From NCBI GenBank assembly GCA_022059125.1, contig JAEUWY010000002.1:1674001-1738000 (forward strand): a stretch of DNA of 64,000 bases. The letters are read 5' to 3'. A model generated the notes under the pieces. That model was not told where the DNA came from. It worked only from the letters and a program-made list of their open reading frames with translations, and did not search any database. Below, piece after piece: positions 29,508-40,875 of the stretch. Every line of letters begins with the position of its first letter. Within the stretch, counting starts at the first letter, position 1. A program made the translations under genes and the position numbers. Source of the DNA: Corynespora cassiicola. Its lineage: Eukaryota > Ascomycota > Dothideomycetes > Pleosporales > Corynesporascaceae.

Positions 29508-32500
29508 GATTCTTTAAATAGGCGCTGACGAGCTATGGGGACAGTACAGCTGGAGGCGTCGAGGGCGGGCAGGGGTGAACAGCATGTACAACATGGAGTT
29601 ACCTAGCTCGCGGTGCAGGGCGAAAGCGGGAGCAAAAAGGTCATCTCGTCCGGGACGTGGGACAAGGCGGTAATGTATATTTGTAGGGTACCGGCCGCTG
29701 TGCCAGCCAGTTCGCGTTCTGGGTGCCGCCATGGAGCATGATGGCATGGTCGCGAAGGGTACCCGCAGGCTGGTCCGGGCTGGAGCGCATCTCGTGGTTG
29801 GCGTGGCTGCATCATGGATACCAGCCGGAGCGAGCACGGCCAAATGGGGACACGCGCGAGGCTGGTGGAGGTCTAGCGTGGTGGAGAGAAGACGCAAGCG
29901 GGAAGGCCCCAAGCGAGAGGTCAGCACGCCACGGGACGACGCCAGCGGGCCAGATCACCATACGCGATCGGCGGCATCCGTGCAGGCCCTGTCGGCGGCG
30001 AACGCGTGCAGCAAAGTCTCCAGCCAAGAGCGGCGCTGGCACGATGCCGTGGGTGTTGACTGACCGACCGAGGATTGCCTTCTGGCTGAGCGTGAGCGTG
30101 AGCATGGGACGAGCAGACGCGGCATCGCCATGGCAGCGCCTGACAAAGCCTGGCGAGCACTGGTAATCAATGCCAACTAACTTTGCCTCTAGTCTGAGGC
30201 TCACCATTACATGGACACTAGCATCGTACATGGCATCGCAGCCAGCCGGCCGGCCTTAGGGGAGATTGCTGGGTTTCCCCTAGCCGCACGACGTCAACCC
30301 CCTCCAGACCGTGTCTCCAGGCCGCGTCCTCAGACGGCTTCTTTGCACGCTTGCATGTCGACCCAGCGCTGGTGCATTTTTTCGCCTTCGTCCGTGGTGG
30401 TGGTGGGATGCGATGCTGCTGCGCAATGCCGGAGGTCGTGAGCCAAGACTGCCGCGGCCCTGGCCAATCACAGGCCCGTCGGACCTCAGTGTGGGGGACC
30501 CCGAATCTCGTCGTCCTCTCCACCACCTCACCACACGGCTCTCCCACGGGTAAGCAGCGCTTTCGTGCTGTCGTCACCTGCATCTGCCCCTCCCATTCGC
30601 CCTTCCATGAGCCTTTGACTTTGCTGCCGCCTCCACATGTCTTTTCTCCGACAGCACCAAACGTCGATCGCTCAACTGTCAAGCCATACACTGGCTCCCG
30701 TCGCCAGCTACTCGCCATGCTGTCGTCCGCCAGTGAACCCCTCCGCGTTAAAACACCGCCTTTCATCGCCTAGACAGCCACACCCACACTGCACCCACGC
30801 GAATCCGACTTCTGTCATGGGGTGATGTCTATCAAATCTTCTGTTTGCTGATTCTTACCGTGCCAGCGCCCCGAGGCCGCCCATCTCCATTTCTCCAAAC
30901 CCTCTGGCCAATCACTCGTCGGCCCATCTCCGATGCCTAGTGAGCGAATCTGTGGTTCAACAACTTGTAGCACGGGCACTTCGGCAACCTAATCACGCGC
31001 CTACTATGCTAAGGGGAATTCGCCCTCTCGCCGCCATCTCGTGTCCGCCGTTACACTAGGCACCCCAGCCATTGTTGTCTCTCATTCATCTCGCCAACAA
31101 CAAAACGTGAACCCTTCCGGTGTTCGTTGATCATTCCACGGCTTCCAAGCTTCGCGACCTCTTGTCTGCCATTCGGTGCCACCTTTGCCGTCTTGGTCTT
31201 TGGTCGCGCCTCCTGCCTGTCCACGCCAACTGTCTGTTTCATCGTCACGTTTATACAGGTACCGCTGGTACTTGGTGACAGGCGCAATCAAAGTTAGCCT
31301 GTATCTTACTCTGGTAGCCCGAACTCTCATTTGACACGTCGGACCAAAAAAACAATTCCCTCCGCTACCTGCGACGTCATCACCTCCGATCATTTTGCTC
31401 AGCCTAGGTTTCGACTGAATATAAACACCCGAGATGCACTTATCCTCTGGGTGACCGGTAGGCGTGGTCCTAATGATTGCCCCGCGGCGATTTTGGGGCC
31501 TTCTCCTGACCCTGGCGCCATATCCACAAACGCTCCCGGAGAGGTGCCGGATCTGTTTAACACTATACTAGCGCTGGGTATACGTTGAGGCGTCGTTAGC
31601 GGAGCGTCGGGGCTACCGAGTCCCGACGTCGGGATGAAGATATCCACAAACGCCCTCGGGCCTGACTGCGCGTAAGCCGCCAAGTCGAAGACTGGGAGTT
31701 GGAACGCATCAAGACAGTGACGGTCCAAGTGTGCACATCGCGGTACGTGGAAGAAATGAGGCCTTATCACAAGCCAATATCTAGCCCAGTGGGCTCCAGA
31801 CGCTTCATCGGATTGGAGGGCGTCTTTGCATTTCCTGTATTCCCATCCCTTTCACTACTTCCATGTGAAGTGTCCTATGGGAAAAATATTGCCCTGGGCA
31901 ACGGACCCTAGTGAACCTACTAACTTGAGGCGTAACCCAAAAAGCTGATGGATATCCAAAAAGGGGAGCTGACCTCTGGCCACTGAGCATTGACACTTCC
32001 TCTTGCCACCTAGCACAACTTTAACTTGGATGAAATTTGATAGCTCTTGCTCGGTCCAAAACAGAAATCATCGTCGTCAGCATATCTGTACCGGTACAAA
32101 TACCCATGTTCCGTCCCGCCATCCACCTCAACATATCGATGTGCCTGGTTTCGTCCGATGTGGCGCTGGATTCCAAGGAAAGATTCGCCCTGCATCCATT
32201 CAACTGAAACAGAAGTCGATAGCGAGCTTGCCGTTAGCCTTACCAACTTTCGCATTTGGTTTTCTGATTTGCAGGGTAGAGACTCCTTTCATAAATAAAA
32301 TTATGCATAGCTTCCCCCAGGGGTCGGAAAATGCAGCTATCGCAATTCATATGTGTGTCATGCAATTGGATGTAAAGACAACAAAAAGATGATGGCATAG
32401 AATATCGGGTGAAATGGGCTTCAACATCGTATATTCTCCCCGGCTTGCTTCAGATTCATCTTATGCATGAAAGACGTCGGAGAAATGTTTCAACTTTGCT

Positions 32501-33549
32501 TTGAGTTGTGTGTAAACTACACACTAGCTTGCAGCTTGTTATTCTGCTATTATATACACCTAACCATACTGTGGTATATAAACCTTGGATCTTAATCGCC
32601 TGCGTGCATATACCCCCAGTGGGTCAAGTGAGTAGCGTGTGAATAGCACAGCTCCCGGTTCTATAGGATATTAACAAGGCAACCTCCCCTTCCAGACTTC
32701 ATTTTGACAACAAATAGATGTGTAACCTTCTTTTCCTCTTCATCGTATGATTAACTCCTAAGCTTATAGTATGTTAGTAGTCAGGGAAGACCTGGTATTA
32801 CCTCGGAATACTACCGCTTGAGATCCATTAAGGCTGCAAGCTAAAGCCACCAAAAACTGCCAGCACCGGCCAGCAATTTAGCTGGGCGTGATTCAGCCAC
32901 CACCATTAGACCCTCCTTCTTCCACAGCCACATTTCAACTGCATATTATGAAAAGTCGTGAAATCTTCAGCATTACATACCCAATTTACTTGTCCTTTGG
33001 CTTAAATAACGTCTAAGCACCCATAATCCCGCCCAGAGCCGGTAGCACCACCAAAACCATGCCCAAGACGTGACCAAAAGCGGGGCTGGCTTCAGTGGTT
33101 GCTAGATGGCAACGGTGATTGGCCATCTCAGAAGGTGGGAAAGTCAATTGACCAGTCGGAGCCGTCGCCTTCCCGCTGACTGATCCAGCAACACAACATA
33201 TCAACCTCAACTCTGAGCCTTCACCATGCAATTGATAAGTCCTTTAAATCTCATGATTATTTAAATTTCAGGCAATTGGCAACAACAGGCGTACATATCC
33301 GAAGAACTTGACATGCAGCATGCGAGCTTGAGCATCGCTCCATGTCGACAATCGTTAACCAAGCTTGATAAAATCTCACGCGGATATCTCCAAAGTGGAA
33401 AAGGCGGAACAAGAAACTATCATGCCCATAGGTCTAGCCTAGCATCGAACTTGCCTTCCCGGATCACCCATCGCCGCCACCCTCCCTGGACCTCTCCCTC
33501 TCCCCGTACCTCGTCTCCAACCCCACCAAAACCAACCTCTCTATCAACA
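29508..33549. other. 4-kb region without a convincing gene
   Basis: Lies between two divergent genes. 29.5-30.8 kb is GC-rich with long but overlapping, low-information open frames on both strands. 30.8-33.3 kb is closer to even composition with only short frames. A 14-bp direct repeat lies at 31520-31533 and 31640-31653. I see no transposase, reverse transcriptase, terminal repeat or tRNA. Non-coding transcripts or a lineage-specific gene remain possible. Confidence 0.4.
31520..31653. repeat. 14-bp direct repeat, 120 bases apart
   Basis: ATATCCACAAACGC occurs at 31520-31533 and again at 31640-31653. The 120-base spacing is a multiple of three, and on the minus strand the copies encode AFVDM and AFVDI in the same frame. 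Confidence 0.6.
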
Positions 33550-34485
33550 ATGGCAACCCCGACCCCCCAACCCATCACCACCCCCCTAACCAAATCCGCC
33601 ACCTTCCTCACCCTCACCGCAACCCCCCACCCCACCTCCATCCCCACCATCCGCTCCACCCTCGCCGACCTCAACAGCATCACCCAAAGCATCAACTTCC
33701 GCGACCCCTCCGCCGCCCTGACCTGCATCGCCGCCATCGGCCCCTCCCTCTGGCACCCCCTCACCAACCACCCACCCCCCGCCGAACTCCACCCCTTCCG
33801 CCCCATCCACGGCGCAAAGCACACGGCCGTCTCCACCCCCGGCGACCTGCTGCTCCACATCCGCGCCGAGCGGCGCGACTTTTGCTTCGAGGTCGAGCGG
33901 CGCGTCATGCAGAGGTTGGGCGACGCGGTGCGGGTCGTCGACCTCACGGTCGGGTTCCGCTACTTCGATGCGAGGGATTTGCTCGGCTTCGTGGATGGGA
34001 CGGCGAATCCGGTGGGAGCGGAGGAGGTCAGGGATGCGGCGATTGTGGCCGAGGGGGAGGGGGATGGGGTTGGGGGGAGCTATGTGGTTGTGCAAAAGTA
34101 TCTGCATGATTTGGAGGCGTGGGGCCGGCTGCGAACCGAGGAGCAGGAGGAGATTGTTGGGAGGACGAAGATGGAGAATGTGGAGCTGGGGGATGCGGAG
34201 GGGGGGCGGCAGAGGTCGCACAAGACGCTTAATACTATCGAGAAGGATGGGGAGGAGTTTGATATCCTGAGGGATAATATGCCGTTTGGGGCACCCAGTA
34301 AAGGCGAGTTTGGCACGTATTTTATTGGCTATTCGAGGAGATTGTGGGTCATTGAGAAGATGCTGGAGCGTATGTATGTTGGGGATCCGCCCGGTCTGCA
34401 TGATCGAATCTTGGATTTTTCAAGACCGGTGACGGGAACCACATTTTTTGCGCCGTCCGCCAGCTTTCTTTCTAGTCTCGCATAG
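33550..34485 (+). CDS. DyP-type (YfeX-like) heme peroxidase
   Basis: Intronless, 311 residues from the ATG at 33550; an in-frame extension upstream to 33313 lacks any conserved content. Dye-decolourising peroxidases use heme to oxidise dyes, phenolics or porphyrins with H2O2. The distal GFVDGTAN motif is at residues 146-153 (Asp149 is the expected catalytic acid), the probable proximal heme ligand is His224 in RQRSHKT, and Arg241 lies in ILRDNMPFG. The C-terminal FSRPVTGTTFFAP block matches the bacterial-like YfeX class. No signal peptide is present, so a cytoplasmic location is likely. Base composition changes sharply inside the gene: the first half is C-rich on the plus strand, the second half G-rich. 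Confidence 0.9.
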   Translation: MATPTPQPITTPLTKSATFLTLTATPHPTSIPTIRSTLADLNSITQSINFRDPSAALTCIAAIGPSLWHPLTNHPPPAELHPFRPIHGAKHTAVSTPGDLLLHIRAERRDFCFEVERRVMQRLGDAVRVVDLTVGFRYFDARDLLGFVDGTANPVGAEEVRDAAIVAEGEGDGVGGSYVVVQKYLHDLEAWGRLRTEEQEEIVGRTKMENVELGDAEGGRQRSHKTLNTIEKDGEEFDILRDNMPFGAPSKGEFGTYFIGYSRRLWVIEKMLERMYVGDPPGLHDRILDFSRPVTGTTFFAPSASFLSSLA

Positions 34486-34867
34486 GCTTTGTTTGATTGT
34501 GGAAGGTGTTCATATCTGTTCCCTACGTCGCAAAAGCCTGGTCATTGCTGTATATTCATACTTGGCATCATACTCTTCAAATAATAATGCGCCCTGGAGT
34601 TTTCCCATGGCTCCCTCATATTGACATCAAAGACCCTAAATGCAGAAGACTAACACGGATAAACAAACAAAAAGATATCAGTAAGTGTATAGCATTATAT
34701 CCCAAGAGGGCCATTACAATCTATCATAGCAAAAAAAAAAAGCATCCTCATGCAACAAACGTCATGGTATCAACCCATCCCAAACGCCCTCAAAAACCTC
34801 CACTTCCACCCAACAAGCAAACTGTGCCTTCACCACTCACCCTCCAAGGAAAATCCCCACTGCCCAT
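34486..34867. other. Short intergenic between convergent genes
   Basis: 380 bases between the peroxidase stop and the stop of the next, convergent gene. Contains A-runs near 34730-34741; nothing else recognised. Confidence 0.4.
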
Positions 34868-37800
34868 CTATATCCAAAGCAACCACCTCACAACCCCCCA
34901 ACCCACCCCAAAAACTCTCTTCACGAATCCGAGCACCACGACCAAGAACCACAGCCACCACATGACGCCCAGCAACATCCACTCGACGAGCATCCAGCCG
35001 ACCTTGCGAATCCACTTCATCCTGCGCCTCCTCACCCTCAGCATACGATCAATCTCATCCGTAATCTGCTTCACCGCCAGCGGCGCCGCCCCCGACACAT
35101 CACTCGTGATCCTCACCGCCTCATCCCCGCCATCACGCACGCGCGGAAAAACGTCCGCCTCCACATCCGCCTTGAGCTCCCCGATCATGGCCGTCAGATC
35201 CCTGACCGTGTTCTCGCGGAACGCCTCGGCCGAGTTGTGCAGGGCCTGCGTAGACGCCTCGAGGCTGTGGACCAGGATGCGGGCGGCGAGGACATGCTCT
35301 TCCTTCCTCTTGACGGGGATGAGCTCTGCGTTTGCCGTCTTTGCGGCGCGGATGAGGAAGCTCGCGGGTTCGCGGCGCTGCATGTGCGCTCTCTGGGCGA
35401 TTTCTCGGGCCTTGATGCCGGAGCAGAGGAATAGGGCGCGGATGCGGGCGACCTCAGAGGCGGTGACGACGTTGAGGGGTGCTTTGCGGTGGAGGACGTT
35501 GCCGTTGTCGTCGGTGATGCTCCAGTGGCGTTTTCCCTCCAGTGTGGGACGAGAGGTGCTTCGTGGGCGCAGGGTCGCCTCGGAGTGTTCGAGCCTTGCT
35601 AATGGTGTTACTGGCAGCCCTCCGCTTCCAACGCCGCCAGCCCGAGCCAAAACCTTGTTGATGCGATTGCGCTCAGGAGATTCGGCGCGAGATACACTGG
35701 TAGATGAGGTTGCTGATATGGAGCGTAAATCCATCCGTGGGGGAGCAAGTTGATCGAACCGCGACGGTCGATCCTTGGCTCGCTGCTGAGCTTGACGAGT
35801 AATGTGATGCTCCGAGTAGTCGGTTGCGTATGCATTCTCGTCCTCGCTCTGGTTGTGATTCGCAGAACGGAATGATGGTAAATCCAGGTGGTAGCGGCCG
35901 TTCTTCTTTGATGTGACGCTACCCATTGTCTCAGCAGTATTGCTGCGCGCAAACGTTGGCCGCGTCTTCCGCTCAGTTTTGCCAGAGCCCTCATCACTAT
36001 CAGAGTCATTCGCCGAAGAATCGCTCGATGCCGTCTCAGAGTCAGAATCATCAGCTGGTCGATCTCGGCGGAAGATGAATTCTCCCACTTTTGATCCCTC
36101 ACTTTTGACCCCTTTGAAGAAGCGGGTGACTGCAGAGGCAGGTTCCCTATGCTCCTTGTGCTCCTTTGCGTCTTTCTTGTGCTCACTTTCTGGACTGTGC
36201 AGGCTACTCATGCTTTCATTCTTCCGATGTGTGAGTAATGACTTGACAGCACTGGGCGCTGCGAGAATGGCCGTTCCAATTCCGTTACCCTCAATCTCCT
36301 CGCTAGCCTGGCGAGAGCTGTGTTTCTTCTCCGGACTTGCGAGGTCTGAATCATGCCTGCGTTCATGACGATGATTCTTGGTACTGTCATCCGAGCGGAA
36401 GATATCCGGAATCTTGCTCTTCTTGTGTTTCCTGGAGACGGAGGCGTCTCGACTCTGGGGTGGAGAAAAGTCGTCTGCGTGAGGCGAGAAGAATTTGTAG
36501 TCATGATGAGCATCTGTAATAGCGCTGACAGGCTCTTCAAATGATGGCCGATCCTCCTTGATTGGGTCCACAGACAGCGAGGGATCCGTCCGATGTCTCG
36601 GTGGTATCTTAAAGGTTTGGAGCGACTCTGTAGTGGTGGAGCCCTCACGTGCCCCCGTGACATCCAACGACACACGAGAATCTCGATGATCAGCAAGCTC
36701 CGAATGGCCAACTCCCCACTTATCAGGTGTATCAGGCGATGCAACGGCCGGCGACTTCGAATGTGCCTCCCTTGCCTCCTTCTCCATAATCTCCCGTATG
36801 CGTAGCTCAAGCGGCCCGGTATTGTCGTTGATATCGGGAAGTTTGCGCGTCTTGCGCGACCGATTCTTTACCGAATCCGAATCGGAGTCGGAAGAATCGC
36901 TATGAGCGCCAGATTGAGGCCTGGAGCTGCTCCAACCGCGTTTCTTGTGCTTTGGACTCTCAGCGCGGAATGCAGGCAGGAGCCTACGTTTGCGACCGCG
37001 TTCGCTGCCATGTTCGCTTTCGTCGCCAGTTGTGGGGTCGTTAGATGCACCGGGTAATCCTTCGACCCAGCTTTTCCTTCGCCTGTCGGGATATTCTCTG
37101 CTCTCCCGCGGAGAAAGAAAATCCGGCTTGTGTAATTCCTTGGGTACAAAGACCTTCCGTCCGTACCGATCCTCAATAACCGTCTTGTTGTCACCTTGTT
37201 CGAGCCAGTGTGCATCCGCGAGAAGCTCTTCTGGGGTGAAGACCCAGCCCATATGAGGCCTCGGTGGCTTAGTAGGTCCCTCCTCTCCAACATGATCTTC
37301 GTGGAATTTGGGCATCGTGGTTCCATTTTGATGGCGATACCTGGGGCTCTTTGCCTCGTTCTCTACACGTTCGACCCAGTCCCGAACGTGGTGCACATCG
37401 AGAAACTCTTCCGGAGCATGATCCAACGTCTTCCTTTCGCGTGCTCTGCTTCGCCTATTACGGATATATTGCAAGGGATTGTATGGGCGACCAAGCTCGT
37501 GCTGCTTGCCAGCATGAGACGGCGTGCGGGTGAGTTGCGCGTGGGGGCTACCGGGGACGTTATTCGCAGACACGATGAAGTTCCCTGGGGCCGTTGAGTC
37601 AGGCTTCAGCGGGGGCAGGAATTCCAAAAGCCGTAGGTACTCCATCTTCAGCTCGATGTACGCTTTGGCTTTGTCCCTCCGCGCAAGAGTGGCTTCGGAC
37701 GGATTGAAAGACTGGCCCTGCAGCGACATGGACCCGCTCCTGCCCATGGACGCAGACATGTGCCGCGCACCAGACGGCGAGCCTAACCCCCCACTCGGCG

Positions 37801-38452
37801 AGATATTGCGCGAAGCCCTCCGCTGTTCATTAAGGTACTGCCTCAGACTACTCCCTCCGCTCTGGCCCCGAAAGCTGCTGTCCTGCTGCGTGACCGACCC
37901 AACGCGTGACTGCGGAACCACCAGGTGGCCAGCAGTGAGGTTCCTCCTACGACTCTCACTGAGATTCAGCGCCATGTGGATGATCTGGTTCGGGTCAATG
38001 GCCTGGGCCTGAGCCGCTCCGTCAGGCTCTGCGCCCGACTTCCTCGTCTTCGCGACCTTGACCTCGCCATTGCTTCCGCCCTGGTCGGCGACCCTGACCT
38101 CTCGTGACAACGGCGAGCTCTGCAGCGCAGATCCGTTTCCGCTCCGCTGGCGAGACGAGCGCTTCACCTTGGACTTGTCGGCCAAAGGGGCTGCTGGGAC
38201 ATGCGACTGTCGACTCCTGGGCGCGGCGGCGAAGTTTGAGTCCAGCAGGAAACCTCCTGAGCGTCGGACGCGTTGCCTCGGGTGTGCAAAGTCGCGCTCC
38301 TCAACCAGACTTGACCGCTGTGTGGAGCTTCCCTCTCCATTGTCGTCGTATGTGCCCGAGTCGCGCGAGTTGAGCGTTTGCGAGGACGTGACCGATGGCT
38401 CGGAAGACAGCGAGGGCCGGCCGCCGCTCGACATTGGGGACGGGTTGCGCAT
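34868..38452 (-). CDS. Large disordered protein with Trp-rich C-terminal membrane segment
   Basis: Single exon of 1194 residues. Most of it is Ser/Arg/Asp-rich and disordered, with an SDSSDSDSDS-type acidic serine tract and many KKxK/RRxR clusters. Blocks that look conserved include DPNQIIHMALNLSESRRRNL (about residue 155), ARRDKAKAYIELKMEYLRLL, HMGWVFTPEELLADAHWLEQ and, in the last quarter, ASEVARIRALFLCSGIKARE and an alpha-helical DLTAMIGELKADVEADVFP region. The C-terminal 50 residues are an unusually Trp-rich hydrophobic stretch (about nine or ten Trp) preceded by RVRRRRMKW, consistent with a tail anchor or hairpin in a membrane. I do not recognise the family. The start ATG at 38452 is the first in the frame. 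Confidence 0.75.
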   Translation of the reverse strand: MRNPSPMSSGGRPSLSSEPSVTSSQTLNSRDSGTYDDNGEGSSTQRSSLVEERDFAHPRQRVRRSGGFLLDSNFAAAPRSRQSHVPAAPLADKSKVKRSSRQRSGNGSALQSSPLSREVRVADQGGSNGEVKVAKTRKSGAEPDGAAQAQAIDPNQIIHMALNLSESRRRNLTAGHLVVPQSRVGSVTQQDSSFRGQSGGSSLRQYLNEQRRASRNISPSGGLGSPSGARHMSASMGRSGSMSLQGQSFNPSEATLARRDKAKAYIELKMEYLRLLEFLPPLKPDSTAPGNFIVSANNVPGSPHAQLTRTPSHAGKQHELGRPYNPLQYIRNRRSRARERKTLDHAPEEFLDVHHVRDWVERVENEAKSPRYRHQNGTTMPKFHEDHVGEEGPTKPPRPHMGWVFTPEELLADAHWLEQGDNKTVIEDRYGRKVFVPKELHKPDFLSPRESREYPDRRRKSWVEGLPGASNDPTTGDESEHGSERGRKRRLLPAFRAESPKHKKRGWSSSRPQSGAHSDSSDSDSDSVKNRSRKTRKLPDINDNTGPLELRIREIMEKEAREAHSKSPAVASPDTPDKWGVGHSELADHRDSRVSLDVTGAREGSTTTESLQTFKIPPRHRTDPSLSVDPIKEDRPSFEEPVSAITDAHHDYKFFSPHADDFSPPQSRDASVSRKHKKSKIPDIFRSDDSTKNHRHERRHDSDLASPEKKHSSRQASEEIEGNGIGTAILAAPSAVKSLLTHRKNESMSSLHSPESEHKKDAKEHKEHREPASAVTRFFKGVKSEGSKVGEFIFRRDRPADDSDSETASSDSSANDSDSDEGSGKTERKTRPTFARSNTAETMGSVTSKKNGRYHLDLPSFRSANHNQSEDENAYATDYSEHHITRQAQQRAKDRPSRFDQLAPPRMDLRSISATSSTSVSRAESPERNRINKVLARAGGVGSGGLPVTPLARLEHSEATLRPRSTSRPTLEGKRHWSITDDNGNVLHRKAPLNVVTASEVARIRALFLCSGIKAREIAQRAHMQRREPASFLIRAAKTANAELIPVKRKEEHVLAARILVHSLEASTQALHNSAEAFRENTVRDLTAMIGELKADVEADVFPRVRDGGDEAVRITSDVSGAAPLAVKQITDEIDRMLRVRRRRMKWIRKVGWMLVEWMLLGVMWWLWFLVVVLGFVKRVFGVGWGVVRWLLWI

Positions 38453-38973
38453 GTACTACCGAGGGCGTGGGGATGGGCGCATGATGGGTGGGAGCCGTGG
38501 TTAACGACGGGGCGAGCGGGTGCGTGTTCGTGGGTGTGCAGAAAGGCCAAGAGCATGTGGTGCGGAAATGTAAATGAATGAGGTTGAAGGTGCATGGGGC
38601 GACGTCACCCCTGCACTAGCATGACAAACTCCACAAAGTAGTGGACATGGTCTTTCATGTGAACACTTGAATCTTGAAACGGACATTAGAAAAAGATGCT
38701 CATAATTGCTAATTCTGCTGACCACTTTTTGGTGCTCTAAAATAGTGCAAAGCCAGCAGTTTTACGATTGCAGAAATTAATTATCGATTCATGTCCGTGG
38801 CGCCACAATTCACGCATGCCAGCCAGAACCAAAAAAAAGACCCATGTACAAGATAACTCCCCGCTGTTGTCCAAACATTTCGCGTCATTAGCAGCGCCTA
38901 CAGACATGACCCGCTAGCCTGGAAATAAACAAAACAAATGGCAACCGCCGTCATCGACCGTTTATGGTGCTTT
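38453..38973. other. Intergenic upstream of the 1194-residue gene
   Basis: About 520 bases. AT-rich in its second half (38690-38900), with no supported gene. Confidence 0.4.
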
Positions 38974-40875
38974 TCATATTTGCTGGGGTGTCGTCCCCGC
39001 AGCGTGTGGAGGCGGGACTGGTGCCACGTCTCTCCTCTGGTCACCAATGTCACCTGTGACTGGAGACATGGTGGATGCCACACCCGGTGTCGTCACTGCG
39101 TGTAGTGGAGGAGGCGGAGTTGGGTTCGGGCTGATTCCAGGAGGCGGGTGATAGCCCGTGTCAGTAAAGGTTCCCTGTACTGGATTGTAAACACCCCCGC
39201 TCTGGGGAGCCGAAAGGGTATACGTCTGCTGAAGCTCATAATTATCTTCATCTTCCGAGGATGAGTAGTCGTAATTGTCATGACGACGCGAACGGCTGGC
39301 CTCAACGGCGAACGGGCTCGGGGCTGGCATCTGACCCTGGTATCGCGCCACTTTGGTGGACACGGACGAGCCAAGCGTATCGCTGCGGCTATACTGCGAT
39401 CCTATCGTGTTACTGTGCTGTACACCAGCACCTCCAAACTGGCCTTCATCATGTCTTCGGCGCTGCGATTGCGAGATTTGCTGACGGAACACATTGCCAC
39501 CATGCTCGTTGCCATCAATGGGTGGTTGTGGGACAAAGCCGGATGCTGTGCCCCTCTCTTCATCTACAGGCCTGGCAATTGTCCTCAAGGGCTCCACATC
39601 TTCTTCGACCTGTATCCTGGGGGGTTGGGGCCCCTGACCCCACGAGCGGATCGGATAGGCACGTCCCTTGCGCCACGTCTCGGAAATGGGCGGGAAGTAC
39701 TGGCGATACGCGCCCCAGCCGACCAAAATTCCCATGGCGCTGCCGGACAGCACGTCGAATGGATGATGGCGGGCGTCCATGATACGGCTTCCAGCCACGA
39801 GCGCAGCACCGAGAGAGGGAACCAGCACGATGAAAGCCTTCCAAACCTCACCCTTTGAGTCCATTATGTGCAGTTTCGCTGCAAGGTACAAAGAGAGGTA
39901 GAACATGCCGGCAAATGCAACTGCAAGATGTCAGCGGCGCAAATAGCAATGATGCAGGTTACGCATTACCACTGGAGTGACCAGAGGGGAAGCTCTTGAA
40001 GCCATCTCGAAGTTTAGCGTCGGGAGGAGCGGAGCAAGTCTCGACCGTAGTCAGCCTGAGCCTATCCTCCTGGTAGTTCTCGGGGACCACGCAACTGCGG
40101 AAGGTACAGTCAGCATTGCACGGCAATTTCGGCCTCACTCGGGGCACATACCGAGCGATCAGATCCGGGCGAGGCTTGCCAATGGCATTTTTCAGCGCTC
40201 CTGCAAGTTCAATCAGTACATGGTCGGCGCAAACGCGAGAGCAGTGTCTGTGTACCGGTCATGGTGAAAGCGAAGCACACAGCCAGCCCGAGGCCCAGGA
40301 TGCCGCAGTTGAGCTCCCACAGCCTGTCCTTGAGGCGGTACCGGCCCGTCAGGCGCTTGATACCGCTGCGGTTGGCCGGCATGGGCGTCTGGTGCGAGAA
40401 GATGCCATCGATGACGAGGGTGTAGAAGGCGATGATGACGGCAGGCGCACCGACACTGATCACGCACAGCTCGAAGACGTTTATGCGCTCGCGCTCGGCA
40501 AAGGGATAGTGGAGGGTGTAGTTGTTGATCGAAAAGGGCTGGTAGAAGGGCGGGATCTTGTCGACGATGTAGAAGATGCCGATGAGGGCGCTGCGTGCGG
40601 TTGGGTCAGCTCAGCCATCCCGGGGGTTAAGAGGCCTCGTGTGCGTGCGGAGGAGGGGCAGACTGAGGCAGACAGTCCGGGCGGGCGGGACGAGACAGCA
40701 CTCACACAATAATGATGTAGTCGAGAATGTAGCTACAGCTGAAGTGTTAGCCCCTGTGTTGTTCGAGGTCGGCGCGGCGAGAGGGCAGCACGCACGAGAA
40801 GATGACGCGCTTGGGAAGGCGCTTCTTGGAGAAGGGCAGCCGCTCCGGGAGCTTGTTGGAGGCCCAGTCGTCCAT
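38974..40875 (-). CDS. Dpp1-like PAP2 lipid phosphate phosphatase
   Basis: Six exons: 40875-40796, 40732-40706, 40590-40256, 40200-40152, 40094-39970 and 39920-38974; 520 residues. PAP2 lipid phosphatases such as yeast Dpp1 dephosphorylate diacylglycerol pyrophosphate and phosphatidic acid in the membrane. The three catalytic motifs are complete once spliced: KNAIGKPRP (residues 151-159), SFPSGHSS (198-205) and SRIMDARHHPFD (250-261, the SRx5Hx3D motif). Several hydrophobic helices surround them (YILDYIIIVALIGIFYIV, CVISVGAPAVIIAFYTLVI, FIVLVPSLGAALVAG). The 230-residue cytoplasmic tail is disordered. Intron 5 interrupts the codon after PSGHSS; all introns have CTGAC/CTAAC-like branch sites. 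Confidence 0.93.

Noticed and set aside
29723..30773. Several 110-180 residue frames on both strands in the 4-kb gap
   Set aside because: They overlap each other, are rich in Arg/Pro/Ser and show no family or splice support.
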